This document shows, piece by piece, positions 25,101 through 40,100 of a stretch of DNA of 64,000 nucleotides. The notes below the pieces were generated by a model, which did not search any database, was not told the origin of the DNA, and saw only the letters and a list, made by a program, of their open reading frames with translations. How positions within the stretch are numbered: the first letter of the stretch is position 1; every line of letters begins with the position of its first letter. The translations under genes and the position numbers were made by a program. The DNA is from Tubiluchus corallicola (taxonomy: Eukaryota > Priapulida > Priapulimorpha > Priapulimorphida > Tubiluchidae): the NCBI GenBank assembly GCA_030141605.1, contig JAQGDQ010000066.1, positions 62,001 through 126,000 on the forward strand, given 5' to 3'.

Positions 25101-28100
25101 TACACGCACTTGGTATGTGTTCCATGGTGAGAGATTTTCAATGGTGGTTGTTACAATATCAGTGTCAGTTCGCCGTGCTGAAAAAACATAGAAAATTAAA
25201 AAATAAAAAAGATCTTGATATGGATCATGTGGTAAATGTTGCTTGTAATGAAGCCGACCAACTTATCTTGAACTTTTCTTTATTCAATCCAAGGTACGTC
25301 AGAACCTGTCTACCATTATTATTGTCAGAGAATATAATAACAAAGTGCAGATACAGAAATCAATATAATTGTTCATCGCATCTATTACAGTGATGCAGTC
25401 CTGTTACCGGAAATCAAAGCACCTTGATACGTGTGATGAAACCATTAAATAAAAATGTAAATTCCAGTCTACAGGTTGTTTAAGGCCTAACCTGTTTATC
25501 TGTTTAGATATTCTCCACGCTAGCAGTTAGCGCAAAAAATCTACATGAACTAAAATGAATGCATTCTAATGTGTCTGTGCTTCAGTAGACAAAATTTCAA
25601 AGGCACACAACTAAACGTTCTGCTGTTTACTTTTGTTTGAGCTACTTGCCTTAGCTATCTAGAAATAAACTGCCAACAAGCATATGAATTTATTTACATG
25701 TAAGAGTCATGGGACATAAATGCATTTTAAATTAAGGGAAAAACCAAATAACACAAATTCTGCCAATGGCCTCAAAAATCCAGACAGATTTATTTGCATA
25801 AGGATCGCAAAACACTAAAACAGGTACGGTTTTACATAAATCAAAATTCTACAAAGCAGTCTGCAAAAACACAGCAAGAATTAGAAAAAAACATATTTGA
25901 CAAAATCATATACATATTGGCAGGAGTCGTGTACAACTTGCAAGTACATAATAAAAACGCACCATATTCACATATGCATATAGAGAACATCTAACAAAGC
26001 ATACCCACCACTAATTGCACAGCTAGTATATTACTAACAACACAAAAGAATGACACTAACCTTCATCACGTACAGACATGATTTTGACCGGGTACCAATC
26101 TCTGGTGTAATTATCATGTGCCTCTATGATATATGAAAGAATCTTGTGACCATGGTTGCCACCAATGCTCCACTGTATAGTGCAAGTTCGCTGTTCCACT
26201 GACCTTGCTATGACTCCACTAGGGGCAGCGGGAGGACCTGCAATAAACCAGCCATTGTTTCACATTAAAAACACAAATGCAAGATCCAAAAAACTGGATA
26301 TCAACCACCATGTATGCATAGTAATTCAATATAACAAAATACTCGACTTGATTAAGTTAACTACCGTTTTCTGATGCAGTTTTAAAATGGCAAAAGTAGT
26401 TGAGAGCGCTTGTTTACGTAGACACCTTCTGCGACCTTTAAACTTTTTATACAGATTTAAATGATGGCTTCATAAAAACAACAGTAAACAGTCCCTTTTT
26501 ATGAAAATATTGGAAAATATTACTTAGATCCAAACATATCATGCATGTAATTACCTTGTCACAAAATCTATGCTAAATTGTGCAGTCAAGTTCTTTTTTC
26601 TATTTATGTAAGTGCATCAATGGGACTATACTACCAAATAACCAAAAATGATCAAAATGCCAGTAAGTAAAACACAATGAAATGTGACTGAACAATGAAC
26701 ACTTACTGGATTTATAAAGCTCCGTGCATATAATTTGTTTTTTTGTACACTTTAGTGCACTCCAAGCCAAAATACCACATTAAATGGCAGGGCGACTTTT
26801 ATAGCATGACTGAAGCCTGGCTCATTATGAAGGATAACTCTCTACATTGAGCCACTGAACTGACAGGGGTATACATGTATATATATGAAGTAAACACTCA
26901 GAATCTGTATTGGGAGTAAAACTACCCTAAGCAAGTATACCTCGCAGTCAGGCAGTCATAAGCCATTCGAGGTAACCAATAGCCATATACTATTTAAAAA
27001 AATAGTATATAAGGTAAGAAGGTGCTTAATTTGTTTAAGTAGTTAACTGTGGATGGTTATGCAACTTACCCTCAACAACTAATCTGGCACTTTCAGAAAT
27101 TTCATCTACAGTAGTTTTCACGAGACAAGTGTATTCTCCAGCTTGACTAAATGTGGTATTTCTAATTAGTAGGTAACCCGGGCGATTATAGATTCTCTGC
27201 AAATAAGACAATTATGAATTAACAGACCTGTAGAGAAGGAAGCATGCAGTAAAAGCACAACTAGATATTTGTACACAAGGTTAAGGGAATTGAACTACTT
27301 GCACATTAAAAGAAGGCCAGTTAGGGTACAGAGATAAACTTCCTTTTACTAATAAGTCCCAGTTATTTGCAGCTTTGGTCACAATACTGAAATTATTAAA
27401 ATCAGCTTTGTGGCAGGGGTACATATGGTCATGAATGCTAGATTAAGGAGGACTTTTCAATTTCCTGCCAGTTCTAGACGAAACGTGCAAAGTAGTTCAA
27501 TTCCCTAACTTTCTTTACAAACACCTAACTATACTTTTAACAATGAATTACTGTTTGTAAAAAAAAGGATTGCAGTCACCTAAAATACTTTTCACAAAAA
27601 CTGTGTGTACAACCTCAAGAATTGTTTCTCCTCTTATGTTTGTTAACTTTATTACAAAAGTGACAGTAGAAAAATAGTTTGAATCACTTCAAAATTCCAA
27701 GTTTGAATTACTTCAAAATTTGACAAACATACTATTCGAGAATGCCATTTCAAAATTTATAGCACTAACAAAAAAGTGTAATAAATGTCCAGAAATTTAG
27801 AAATTAACAGATGCCACAAATAAACTAAAATTTTACAATTCTGATTTAACATAAATGTAAATATAAATGTCACATGAAGCCTGATGATAAAGATGGCTAA
27901 TAACTTACAATATGATGTACACAGAAGCAGCAGTAACATACAGTGCCTTACAATGTAAATATTTGCATGAAGCTTGCCTGCAGCTATAGCAAAGGCAGCA
28001 ATCTTCAAGTAAAAATTATGTAGAGAAATTACAAAGTAATGCAAAATACATGAAAACGATTTTAATGAAAACGTTCTAAATTTTGTTCTTATGTAGTTAT

Positions 28101-31100
28101 TTTTTAGCATTGATTTGCTGTTTTTTTATAATAAAAACTACTAATTTTTAATTGTAAATACTTTTTCTGAAATTTAAATCAAACCCCAAGATAACACAAA
28201 ACTCTAGCAAAATTTCCTAGATCTTCCAGCAATGAGAAAGTAGTGAAAAATAAGGGCAACTAAAGAAAATCACACGTACACTAACTTTAAACAAGTAAAA
28301 ACTGCACACTGAACAAAGCTCAGTACTATAAAAGTATGCGATACTTTCAAAAGTGAGACTGGTAAAAGTTAGCCATGATATTAAAAAAGTCAATGGTTGA
28401 ATTCTACCGTAAAATAACAGTAGAGCAGTAATCGCAATGATTTGAAGCGGCTGTTGACTCACGATAGCTAACAGTACGAAACTTACTCAAAACATTGAAA
28501 AATGGGACTGTATCCAATAAAACACCTTCTTTATGTTACATTACATGCTAATATGACAATGCATGTCTGAAACAGCATTGTGAGCAATATGGCAGGAGCA
28601 CAGAACTCAAGAAAAAATACACCGGCAACAACATATCATTTGCCACTTTCACAAGAGATAAGTATCTAAAAGGAAAGAAATCTTCCACAATTCTTTACAA
28701 GAAAAAGGATTTATATTTAAGCAGGAGAAAATAATCGAGTGTTGCAGTACACAGATGCAAGATGTGACAGATTCCGCAAAGAAAATTTGTAGTAGCATGA
28801 ATTTCAAAGATGCTTAGGCACACGTAGCTGCTCCACAGTTAAGTCTTGCTCTGAAAACTTGGCAGGTAAGCTATTAACAAAAATTTATACCCAACCAACA
28901 CCATCGGGGTTGAACTTATGTTTCTTAAACGGCATACTGATTTCCTGTTCAAAAAAGAACACACCTGCTGAAGTCTACAGGCAGCTAAACCTTACAAATA
29001 CAAAAATTTCATCTTGTTGTTTGCAATCTGCATTACAAGCTATTAAAAAATAATTACTTCTTAAATCTGAAAATATAACAAAAAATAAAGAACGAAAATG
29101 GAAAGTCTACATCAAATTTCACAAACTAACCTTTTATAGTAAGTTTTTCCATCAAACTAATGAACCTTTACTACTCAGACTGATACAATATTCTAACAAA
29201 CAGGCACAAAATGAAAAATACCGTTTCATAATGAAGGCTGTGTTCTAGGTCAAGATTAGCGCCATTATGTAGCCAAACATAAGCAAGATCGAGCAATCTG
29301 TCTACAGATGCTTCACACTCAAAGACGTGATTTGTTCCCACTCTCACCCTAGCATGATCAGGAGCCCGGCTAATGGTTGCACTAGCTATAATGTAAATAA
29401 TACAATAAATACATTAATTAATATAATAAGTAAGAATGATTATAAATGACAGCTAAAACAATTTATAATCATATTACCAGCCCTGAAAACATTCAAAGGA
29501 CAGTAACAGCTGGATATGAGCTTTAAGGTCTATCATATTACAGAAATTTACTGAATGAGAAATACATTTTGCTTACACAGATTTAGTTTCTTTACAAGTT
29601 TAAGTTCAATGCTCCTAAAGTTACTAGCAACACAAATAAATGGCATCAGGGAGAGTCTTAAAAATCTGGAAAGGTGTTGGTGATCCCTTATAAGCGAGTA
29701 CCTTATACCCAAGGTTGACTGTATAATACAAAAAATTAAGCTAAAAATTTGTTAATAAATGTCAAGAGCAAATGAATTAAACATGATATCTAAAAAAATC
29801 ATTAAACTGTTATACTTACGTAATACATTGACATTGGTCATGCTGCTTGCACTTCCTAATGAGTTAGTTGCAATGCATTCGTATGTCCCTGCGTCTCCCA
29901 AACGAACATCATTCGTAATCATGGTACCATCGGCAAGTATTCGCCGACGACCATCCGTGCCGATGTTACGACCATTCAGTTTCCACTGATACTCCGGATT
30001 CGGTGCAGCTTCAGGGTTGCATTTTATCGTGAAGTTCCCTTTCACAGCAGCAAACATACTTTCTGGCAAAGGCTTTTTATCAAAGGTTGGCGGAAAGGCT
30101 AAATAAATGTAATTAAAGAAAATTTAATGTAGTAAATGAATGCAAAATGCAAAGTTTCTTATAATCAACGTACTAGACAAAGTACTGCTGAAGTATGTAG
30201 ACTGCACAATAATTGTGATCTTTCTAATTGTGAAACATGAATGCACAAGCGACAACTGGAGCTGAATGTGCCATATTAACAAACGCAATATCTATAACTA
30301 CAAAATAACAATAAAAACTTTCAGTTTTATTTCTTTAAACTGCGAAGATAAGTTTAGAGAAAGAAAATCAGCAATTTATCAATAAGGAAAGTTGAGTAAA
30401 AATTGGGAAAGTTGAGTGAAAATTGACGTATGTGTTAAATTAAAATAATATGACTAAGCAATGACTCTAATCTTTAAAGCTAGTTGTCAACTTACCCAGA
30501 ACACGTAATTGTGCAGTTGAATACACAGTATGATGAATGTTTGTCGCCTGACATTGATACATTCCGCTATCACCAGGTTGGGCTTGATTTATAGTAAGTG
30601 TTCGCAACGACTGTGTGGGCTGCTCAAAAATAAACCTGGCAACATCTTCCGCTGGTAGTGATGTAGGACTGAGCAGAACACCATCCCGAAACCAATTATA
30701 AAGAACATCAGGCTTGCCATATGCTTCGCAAGTAAGCACAACAGTCTCGCCTACGTCTACGTGTAGGTCCTCTAGAGGGGCAGTGAAAACAGGAGCAGCT
30801 ATAAAAGAACAAATATTAAGTTTGCATGATTCCAAAATATATAAAAATATCTAATATGAATAAATTTTTTGTACACCTGCGACTTTTCGAATCACTATAA
30901 GCTCCTTTCCTTCCCTTCTGATAAAAATATCATACGAGAGGGGACCTTAATTCATTATCATCAAACATTTCAATAATGTTTTGAAAACATGGAAAAACAT
31001 GATTATTTAAGCTTGTGCCAATTCTTATTTCAAAGTGCCTAAGCATTACATAGGGGTAATGTTTCAGCTGCATTTACTATTAATCAAGTACGTATGGTAA

Positions 31101-34100
31101 TTGTTATGGTTAATAAACTAAAAAAATAATTAATTTTGTAGTTGCAAAGAAAATAACCAAAGAGTAGTCACTAAAAATCAATTACTGTTAATTAACCAAT
31201 ATTATTGCATTTAACAATTTAACAGTATATTTTATTTTATATGTTTATGAAAAACATATAATAACAAAAAAACATTGTAATATTTTAGTATATAGTAAAT
31301 ACATATTTCAGTGTTTCAGCATATAATACCTACATGAGATAGCGAGGTAGACACGCTCTTCCTTTTTGCCAATAGAATTAGCAGCCTCACAAATGTACAC
31401 GCCTTCATCATTGGGTTGAACATTAGGAATAACCAGCACGCGCTCGTAGTTTTCTTTGAAATGCTTTTTTGGCAAGGGCCCGCCAAGTCGGGTCCAATTG
31501 TAACGAGGATAGGGGCTGGAAAAACAAATCATGATCACGTAAAGTAATTTATTGGCCTTATAGGAGCCATATTACACAAAATTTCAACTTTTAAGGTTTA
31601 TCAGTAACTGGTACTTTGACAGACAGAAACACACCTAAGCAAATTGGCAAAATGCAGATCTTTTAGATATTTGTTAGGCAAACAGCCAACAAAATACCAT
31701 AAACTTTTAAAAAACTCTTTTGTTTAATGTGAATTTTGTCGGTATATTCATATCTTGCAACTTCTGTAGAAAAAATGAAAATAATTTTGTTGTACATTCT
31801 CAATTTACACATTATAAAAAAATGGCTGTTAAAATTTGACAGGCCACAATGCTGTAACAATAAGAGTTTATAAGAAGAGCTTTAATATCTTTTATCATTA
31901 TCCATACATAATAGATTTTTACTACACACAGCTAAATATAAATACAATATACAAGATCCTATATCAAAAAGCTTCATTAAATACATAAATAAAGATAAAT
32001 CTAACTGACATATACATGGGTAAGGATTTACGAATGCCAAATCTATTAATTAATGTTTTGTGATACGAAATCCGAAAGTAAGACAGTTGTGATTTTTAAT
32101 GGATCACAAAATTGATAAATAATAAAAATGACAAAGTGTTCCCACGTGTTAATCTACAGAGATGCCCTGAAAACATGAAACAAAATACTCACTCTGCTTG
32201 AGCTACACATTCTATATAGACGTCTTCACCAGCTAAAGGAGCAGCAGGAAATATTGTTGGAAAACCAACCTCTATTTGTGGAACTCTTTCAGTTGCAGCA
32301 TCTGTTATTCAAAAGAAGAAACGTTATATTGCTGTAAGATATTGAAGTCAGTTATTTTTGCTTTGCGATTTGTTTATGCAAAAACTGATGAAATAACATC
32401 ATCAATGTTAGATAATGCTAAGAATAGATGCAATAGAATCATGTAAAGTGCATTTTTATTAGGTCTCTAATGATACATCCATGCATTGATGCATTGTGAT
32501 ACCTTTTGTAACGATATGGGAATGGTTAAGATGCACATGGTTGATATTTTAAATCAAAAAGTATTGAAATGTTTGCATTTCCGGAGACTTACAATGCAAA
32601 TAATACAAGAGTATAAACAGAAGTCAAACAGTTTGCTGAATTATTTTTTCACTTTACAATTTTAAAATTGTTTGATAAATTTAATATATATATATATATA
32701 TCTCAACAGTTTAATCTAGTTATTTTTATTAAAGCCTGCATATGTTACATATCACATACATGTCTGCTACCTGCCAAACACAGCTAATGGGGACAATATT
32801 AGCTTCTAAACTTTGCATTTAAAATGAAGTTTGCCCTTTATATTAACTTAACTAAATAACAATTTTACATTGTCCAGAAAACTCACAGAGCTGAATGTGA
32901 AGAACCAGCACAGTTTGATAATTACATTTAAGTAACTGTTCATAAAAGAATCAAATGCCAATGATTTTATAAGTGCTTTAGCCATTTTTTTTAAAATTTA
33001 TTATCGAATGTGCCTTTGCAAAAACAAATGAAAGTAACTTTGCTAAAGAAGTAAACTATAGGCAAATGTTAAAATTCAAATGCAAATACTTTATCATTTA
33101 CTAATTAACAATGTAAAGATTTTTGACCTAATATAACTCAGTCATTATTTGACCACATTATTGTCAAGATACAGCAGCACACTTTCACAAAATCTGATGT
33201 AAAATATCATTTAATAAATTTATAATCTTAAAGTACTCACTGTTAGTCCTGACTTCCAGTTTGATTTCACGACTCGTCTTTCCTACACTATTAACACCAC
33301 TTGCAGCCACAGTGCTCTGAACCAAGCATATGTAGTTAGCTTCATCTGCCTCAACGACCTTGCTGAAGTACAGGTTGCCCTTTCGCGATGCAAAAATGCG
33401 AGGTGTTGGTGGTACATACTCGGGCAGCGCATTCTTAAACCAGTAGTAATTAACAGCTAAAAAACATTCGGGTACTCAGATATATTATACCACACAGAAT
33501 GACACATATTTTTTCTTTCAGTCACTTTTGAGGTGGTGTAAGTATTTAAAAGTACTAAAAGAATATGAAAGCAGAAAAGCACAAAGGAAAAACAGAAAAG
33601 ACAAGTGTCAGTGAACCAGTTAAACAGAGGTTTTGGAATAGAATAGATGAAAAATAATCAATTGATATACAAATACAAAGCTCACCCACAGATGGTTCAC
33701 GAAAAGTAGTTTTATCAGTAATAATTATAGCAGTTTTATTACAATGAAATCCCGTTCCTACAAAGTTAAACAAATATTATGACCTGTGATCCTAACCTTT
33801 AATCTTATAAGATTGAGAAGGCTCTTCCTCTACTGATGGATGACATACATGTGAAAGATGAAAGCTCTGAGTCAATTATCTGAGATTAAACTGCGCTGAC
33901 AAGCTTTTCTCAAGTATTGGATCACGTGACACTGACCATTGACCTTGGGACCCCAAAATCAACAAGAGGTTCTTCCTCTATTGAAGGAAGACATATATGT
34001 GAAAGGTATAAGCTTTCGGTCAAATTTGTTCACAAGGCCAATAATACAATTACAGACAGACGGGTGGACAGATGCACGAACGCACGCTTTACTTACAGCC

Positions 34101-37100
34101 TCTTCACTTTACTTACAGAGAGGGGATAATAACTACAATACCTGGAAAATAATCTGGAGCTCGGCACTCGATGACGGCTCCCATGTGCAGGTAACCCAAA
34201 ACTGGCTGCCTCTCATCTGCCGTGAAGTCATTCAAAACTAAAAAACAAGAACATTCATCAAAAATGAAAATAAATCTTTAAACAGGTGAAGAGTATGATA
34301 TGTCTAGATCTTCTAATTTCTCAAAATTTAAAGATCACTTCACATGTAATATCAAAAAAGGAGCAAAACTTTGCTTTGAAACTTTTATGAGGTAAATGAA
34401 AGCAGCAGGATCAGAAAATAATTTTCGTGATATTCTTCATTAAGACAGCAAAACAGCAATTTTGAAAACATTCACTGAAAGTTCTTTCAGTTCATTTCTG
34501 TATAGATCATTAAGAAAGCAAAAAGTTTGCTATAAAGATGAAATTTTGAAGTACATGCGTCTGTACATGCACAGCAAAGGAAAATTGCATAAGATACAGG
34601 ACCTGCTACAGAATTACAAAATATCTTACATCCAAAATTCAGTTCAACAGTTGCACTAATGATGGAACCGTAGAGATTGGTTGCTATGCAATAGTAACGC
34701 CCACGATCAGTATCCCGGTCGGGATGGTGAATAGTCAGTTTACCTGCACAAAAAATTAAATTGTAATTAAAAGAGACAAGATTATTTTACAAATTTGTTA
34801 TAAAAATTGATTTAGCTAGTCTGCTTGCCACGACAGCAACATGTCTGTCCTTGTCTAAATTTTAACAACAGAGTGAGCTTTAAAAAGCTTAAAAACAGCA
34901 ATAACCGAGCACAGACATTTATAAAGCCAATGCATAGGCCTAGTAAAAGTCAACTTCATTGATTTCAAATGGCAACACAATTACTATGTCTTTGTCACTT
35001 GACTTTCTATTTCGAAAAAGGATGAAAATTAACTTTCTATCTACAAGTTTGAGTTTTTCAAATTAAAGCTAACTTTAAATCATCATCATTATAATCATCA
35101 TCATCATCATCATTGACACTGTTGTCTTGAATCATCATCATCAATCATCATTATCATCATCATCATCATTGTCATCACATTCATCAACATCAACATCACT
35201 ACAACAAAAAGCTGGCATACCATTAGTTAATGTAAAACGAGTGTCTTGCAATATTTTAATTTCAATGTTGTCCTTGAACCACCGATACTCGGGATACGGA
35301 AAACCACCGGCAATGCAAGTTAAAGTGACAAACTTCTCAACTGACTCCAAATCATACGTTGTTTCTTTTGGCTGTTCTATAAAGTATGGCCCTCGAGGAA
35401 TTTTTTCAGGATCCTTCTCTGGCGATCCGTAATCTAGAAAATGGTGTGAGTACTATATAATTTATGTTTCGACTAAAACTTGTGCAGCTAAAACAAAAAT
35501 ATTCTCTGTGAAATTCGTATGCAAACCTGCAAACCAGCAGGTACGAGAACTAAATAGTACTGACAATAATTAACAAATTGCACCAAAGTCATTAAACAAA
35601 AGGTTTTCAATTCTAAGTGACTTTCTTACCCCAGCTTCTAATGATGAAATCAGCCTCGTCTAAGTCATTCTTGCTAATTTCGCAAATGTAAGGTCTGACA
35701 TATGCACCATCACTTGGATCCCAGCCCCATTCACCATTACGTAACTTGTAAATCAAATTTTCGCCAATAGGTCTACAAAAACATAAACATGAAATTCAAG
35801 CTTTCATGCAGTCTCAAAATACATAAAAAAACAGAGAGTAGTTAAACAAACAGTCCAAGTAATCAGGTGCACATACATAGGCTCATAAACTAGTCAAAAG
35901 AATTATTAGAATAAACTATTAGAAAAATAGTGGTTTACAAATGAGATCAAATACAGAATTAATTAAATACAGTTTAAATAATACAGAAAATTGTTAGCAT
36001 TTATTGTTTAGACATTTGAACAAAAAACCTTATTTGAAAAACGTAAAACATATAAAAGATTCGAAAGCTTTAGTAGTCTAACACATTATGTGTAAACATA
36101 CCAATCAGCTTGTACATGAAATTAATATCAAAATTTCAGATTTGACTGCTAATAATGTATTGCTCGAGTAACAAATTATAGGTTGTTTTATCAGTCCCCG
36201 ACTAATTTTTTTTGCACCTAACTCTTACTTAGTAAATAAGTATTTTTCGAGTCTACAATTTAAAATTCGCAACATTTTCTTCTGCTAATATCCTGGCGAC
36301 AGAGCAGCGGTGTAAAATTGTTGCATGGAATTGTAATTTCCATTTTAACTTTTAAAACTTGTAATAACTTTTGAAACGTCCAACGTAATAAAGATTACAA
36401 GTAGTTAAATCAATAAAAAAGATAATTTCACCAGTTGCCCAATTCAATAAAAAACTTATACTACACTATACTACACTTATACTTCAATACATAATATATT
36501 ACTCTCTTATACCAACATACCTGTACTGTATTTCATGTTCCTCATAACGAAGCCAACCATCTTTGAAAGAAAATGGCACTTGTTGGAGACCAACTTGTTC
36601 TCCTGTTCCAAGACCTTTTCCTATGATATTTACGCCCCATCGCCATTCCAAATCAAGACCCAAAGATTTTCCTCCTGTATACCTAGCATAATGGAAAACT
36701 AATAGTAAGTCTCCCATATTTTAGAACACACTTCTAAAATTAGTTAGCTACTTAATTTATCAATACACCCAAATGTACTAAAGAAATTTACAAACATCTG
36801 TTTATAAAGCATAAAATTAATTTATACTGCCGCTGTACGGAAATTTTCAGGAGTTGTGGTAGCTATTTATTCAATTGAAAATTATGACTTAACTGGTGGA
36901 CTTCATGACCTTTTAAAACGCAGCACCGCTAAAACTAATTCAAACTTCTTCAGCTTACCTAATATTCACTTGACATTTTTTTGTTCACATTTATTTTATT
37001 GTAAAAATTTATTATACTTTAGACAGAATTTGACAATGCCATATTTTTCTTCAGTCAATGAATGGCATCATTGATGGAAGAATTGGTGTTCAAAATGGAA

Positions 37101-40100
37101 GCGTCCAAATGTAAAACGATCGTGACTTTAAAATGATTTTACGAATATCGCATTTTTACCTCCTAAAATTTTTCGCAAACACTAAAATAAGCTTAACTTC
37201 TCAGAAGGCTTGCCATTCTTTTAAAGAAAAACATGATGAGCAGTATTTTCAGGCATTAGGTGTCACAAAATCAGGCATTAGGTATCAGTTAGTCTAAATT
37301 AGAGCCTTTTTTATTGAAAAAGGGAAGTGAGTTTGAACACAAAGTAATTCGACATTTAAACTTTAGTTATACACAACTGTGATTATGTAGTTGTACATGC
37401 ACTGTTCTCCACAAGACTGGCAATGACAAAAACCTTCGTGACATGCATCTAATAATTCAATGTTATACGCTTACCGCATATCACATAAAAACTGTATAAT
37501 TTTACTTGCAAATACAGCATACATTTAAAAAAATCTATTTAACAAGCTTGACAAGTATTCAAATAATGCCAGTCCTAATTATGCCATTTCACGAAATTAA
37601 ATATATTAATTATGCTAGTTTTATAAGCATTGTGACTATTTATGATGCCAGAGGGCTATAAATGAAAGACCGAGCGACACAAATGCTCTTGATGCTTAAA
37701 AACCCAGGAATGTTAACATTATTATTATTGTTATTATTACCATTTAATTTAAAATGGATAAATTTATTTATGACACATTCTTTGTTTGTAATAAGTAGTG
37801 GTTTTAGAATGCCTAATTTTTCTTTGCAACTTTCTTTTCAGTAAAGTTCTTCTGTTGATAATGACGATAGGTCATTTGTAAGTAAGTATCTTTGCAAAAA
37901 ACAATATGACACAATGTAACAAAATTATTATTATTATTATTAGTACATTCGAGATATGGTGTGAAATTGATTAGCGAAATACTGGCAAAGAACTAAAAGT
38001 TATCAAGGTCAAAACCACCCTGACCTATTGTTAACAATGACCGGTCGTTAATGGCTTTAGCACCAACTCATTAATGGCTGACAACAGGTGGTTAATAGTC
38101 AATAAAATTTTGTCATTCTCATTTATGATTTCCACTGTTTAAATAAGGTCTGCATTCTGACAGTTACTGTGCAGAAAATGCTCTTTTTATCAGTTAAAAT
38201 TACGATTAACACAGTAATTATGTAATACCATTGTTTATTTTGGGGATCGTGATTAAGTAACCAGTTAACGATAAACTCGTGTTCCAACTTGGTCTCTACA
38301 GCCAATAAGTAGCCTCCATAGCTTATACATGTGTCCTGTGCCTGTGTAAAATCCAGTGGCGGAGCCTGTGAGAAGCGATAGCAGGTGAAACCTTGTTTCC
38401 ATTCTACCCATCCTGGTGGACAATCTGCAAGAACAAAACACATGCATGTGAGAAAGAGTCAAATTACAAAATACTATAGAATTTGACTTCCGAATAGACA
38501 AAATGCATGTGTGGCACTACTGTTATATGGTGAAATATATTGCTCTAAACTTAATTGTTTAGACCCATTATATTGCATTAGAGGCTGATCTATAGTTGGC
38601 AGCATTACACACCACATTGTTTGTCAAAATACAAGAAAGATAGGGATAATTCATACTTATAAGTGGGGCAGCACTAACCAAGTGTTTGTGAAAACACAAG
38701 AAAGATAGGGATAATTCAAGTGGGGCAGCACTAACCAAGCTTTGGTGCAGCTTTTAAGCTATGTTTTGCATAGTAAATTGATTATTTGAGGTATACCTTA
38801 ATAAGTTACTTCACTAAGTGCACTCCAGCAAATGAAAATGTTAACAAGGTTGAATGGCTGATATATAATTTGTGTAAATTACCTGTATGAAACCAGTCAT
38901 TATGACGTGTAAATTTGTGATGCCAGATAATGACAGTTGAGGGATATTGCAATAAGAAACCTACCTATAGTCTAAGCAGAAACCCATGAGTACTGGGAGT
39001 TCCTATTTCTGCGTAAAATTCTTATTTATGCTGATTTGAAATTTCAAAAGCATTTTTACAACTAATTAGTCAAATGTTGGGTTTCTCACTTGCGATGTAA
39101 CACTTACAAACAGATCTTTTTCAGCATGAAACTGTTTCGTTTTTGTTCTTATTCTCTCTGTTCATGTAAATTAATACAAAACTCTGCCATTTATTGAATA
39201 TGCAGAGACAAAAAATGCATATTCTAAATTTTCATGACAGTTTGGATTCATGACAACTGTAAACACGTATCAGTTAACAGTTAGCTTATTAGCATCATTT
39301 TGTAAGAAGTAAGCAAAAAGTATGTAGAATGCTGGAGCATTATTATCATCATTTCAGAAGCAGAAAGCTAAGATTATGTACAATGTTAATGCATTATTGA
39401 CCATCAGTGACAGTGTTTGTCATTTCACGCAGTCTTAACATTGTGCAAAATGTTTTTGCTGTTGTTGTTGTTTATGATGTGGTTGGAGTTGTGCTGTGTT
39501 GGTGATTTGGTGTCTTTTGTTTAATACTGAGAGTCACATCACAAATAGAGCAGTATTGCAAATAAATTGTTAAATGACTTAAAGAAAATAGTAGAAAGCA
39601 TCATAAAAAACATAGAATGTTGCCCTCGTATTCCGAATAACCATACATATATGGTAATTTTCAAAGGAAAAAGGAGTGCAGGCCTACATGGCCTTAATTT
39701 GGCCACTACCCTTATTTTTCATGTTGATTTAATGCATACCCATATGTTTAATTGAACTCTACACGTTTTGCAGTTTAGCACATATGCTTTTCATCTATTG
39801 AAAAATCACATTTTTAGGTTGGATTCAATAATGAATCCAACCTACTTTTAATAAATAACGATCACATGTATATCGAATATTATTCTATTTAAAAATTTGC
39901 TCATTGACTAAATCTGTGTGATTGATAATGTGTAATGTACAATTCAATTTAATTCAATTCAATCGTTTCTTTTACACGAGGTAACAACATACAATATTTA
40001 TATGAGAATAATACTGCTATGATAGTTGAGACAGGGTGGCGAAAGACCAAGAGGTCACCTAGCAGCCACCCCTACTTATGCAACATTAATTAGTATGGCT

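Larger units (their letters stand above)
27070..35433 (-). other. contactin copy A: six Ig domains
   Basis: Ig1 35433-34630 (LTCIAGG, YRWFKDN, YYCIATN); Ig2 34237-33241 (IECRAPD, YYWFKN, YICLVQS); Ig3 32301-31334 (IECVAQA, YNWTRLG, YICEAAN); Ig4 30798-30496 (LTCEAYG, YNWFRDG, YQCQATN); Ig5 30098-29820 (IKCNPEA, YQWKLNG, YECIATN); Ig6 29385-27070 (FECEASV, YVWLHNG, YTCLVKT). Each has the C...W...YxC core. Ig1-3 and Ig6 are split by an intron; Ig4 and Ig5 are single exons. In vertebrate contactins Ig1-Ig4 fold into a horseshoe that binds partners. Confidence 0.9.

Noticed and set aside
27757-28462. Hydrophobic open frames on the minus strand in the Ig6 intron
   Set aside because: Phe/Leu/Ile-rich reading of AT-rich DNA, with no splice context that keeps the contactin frame.
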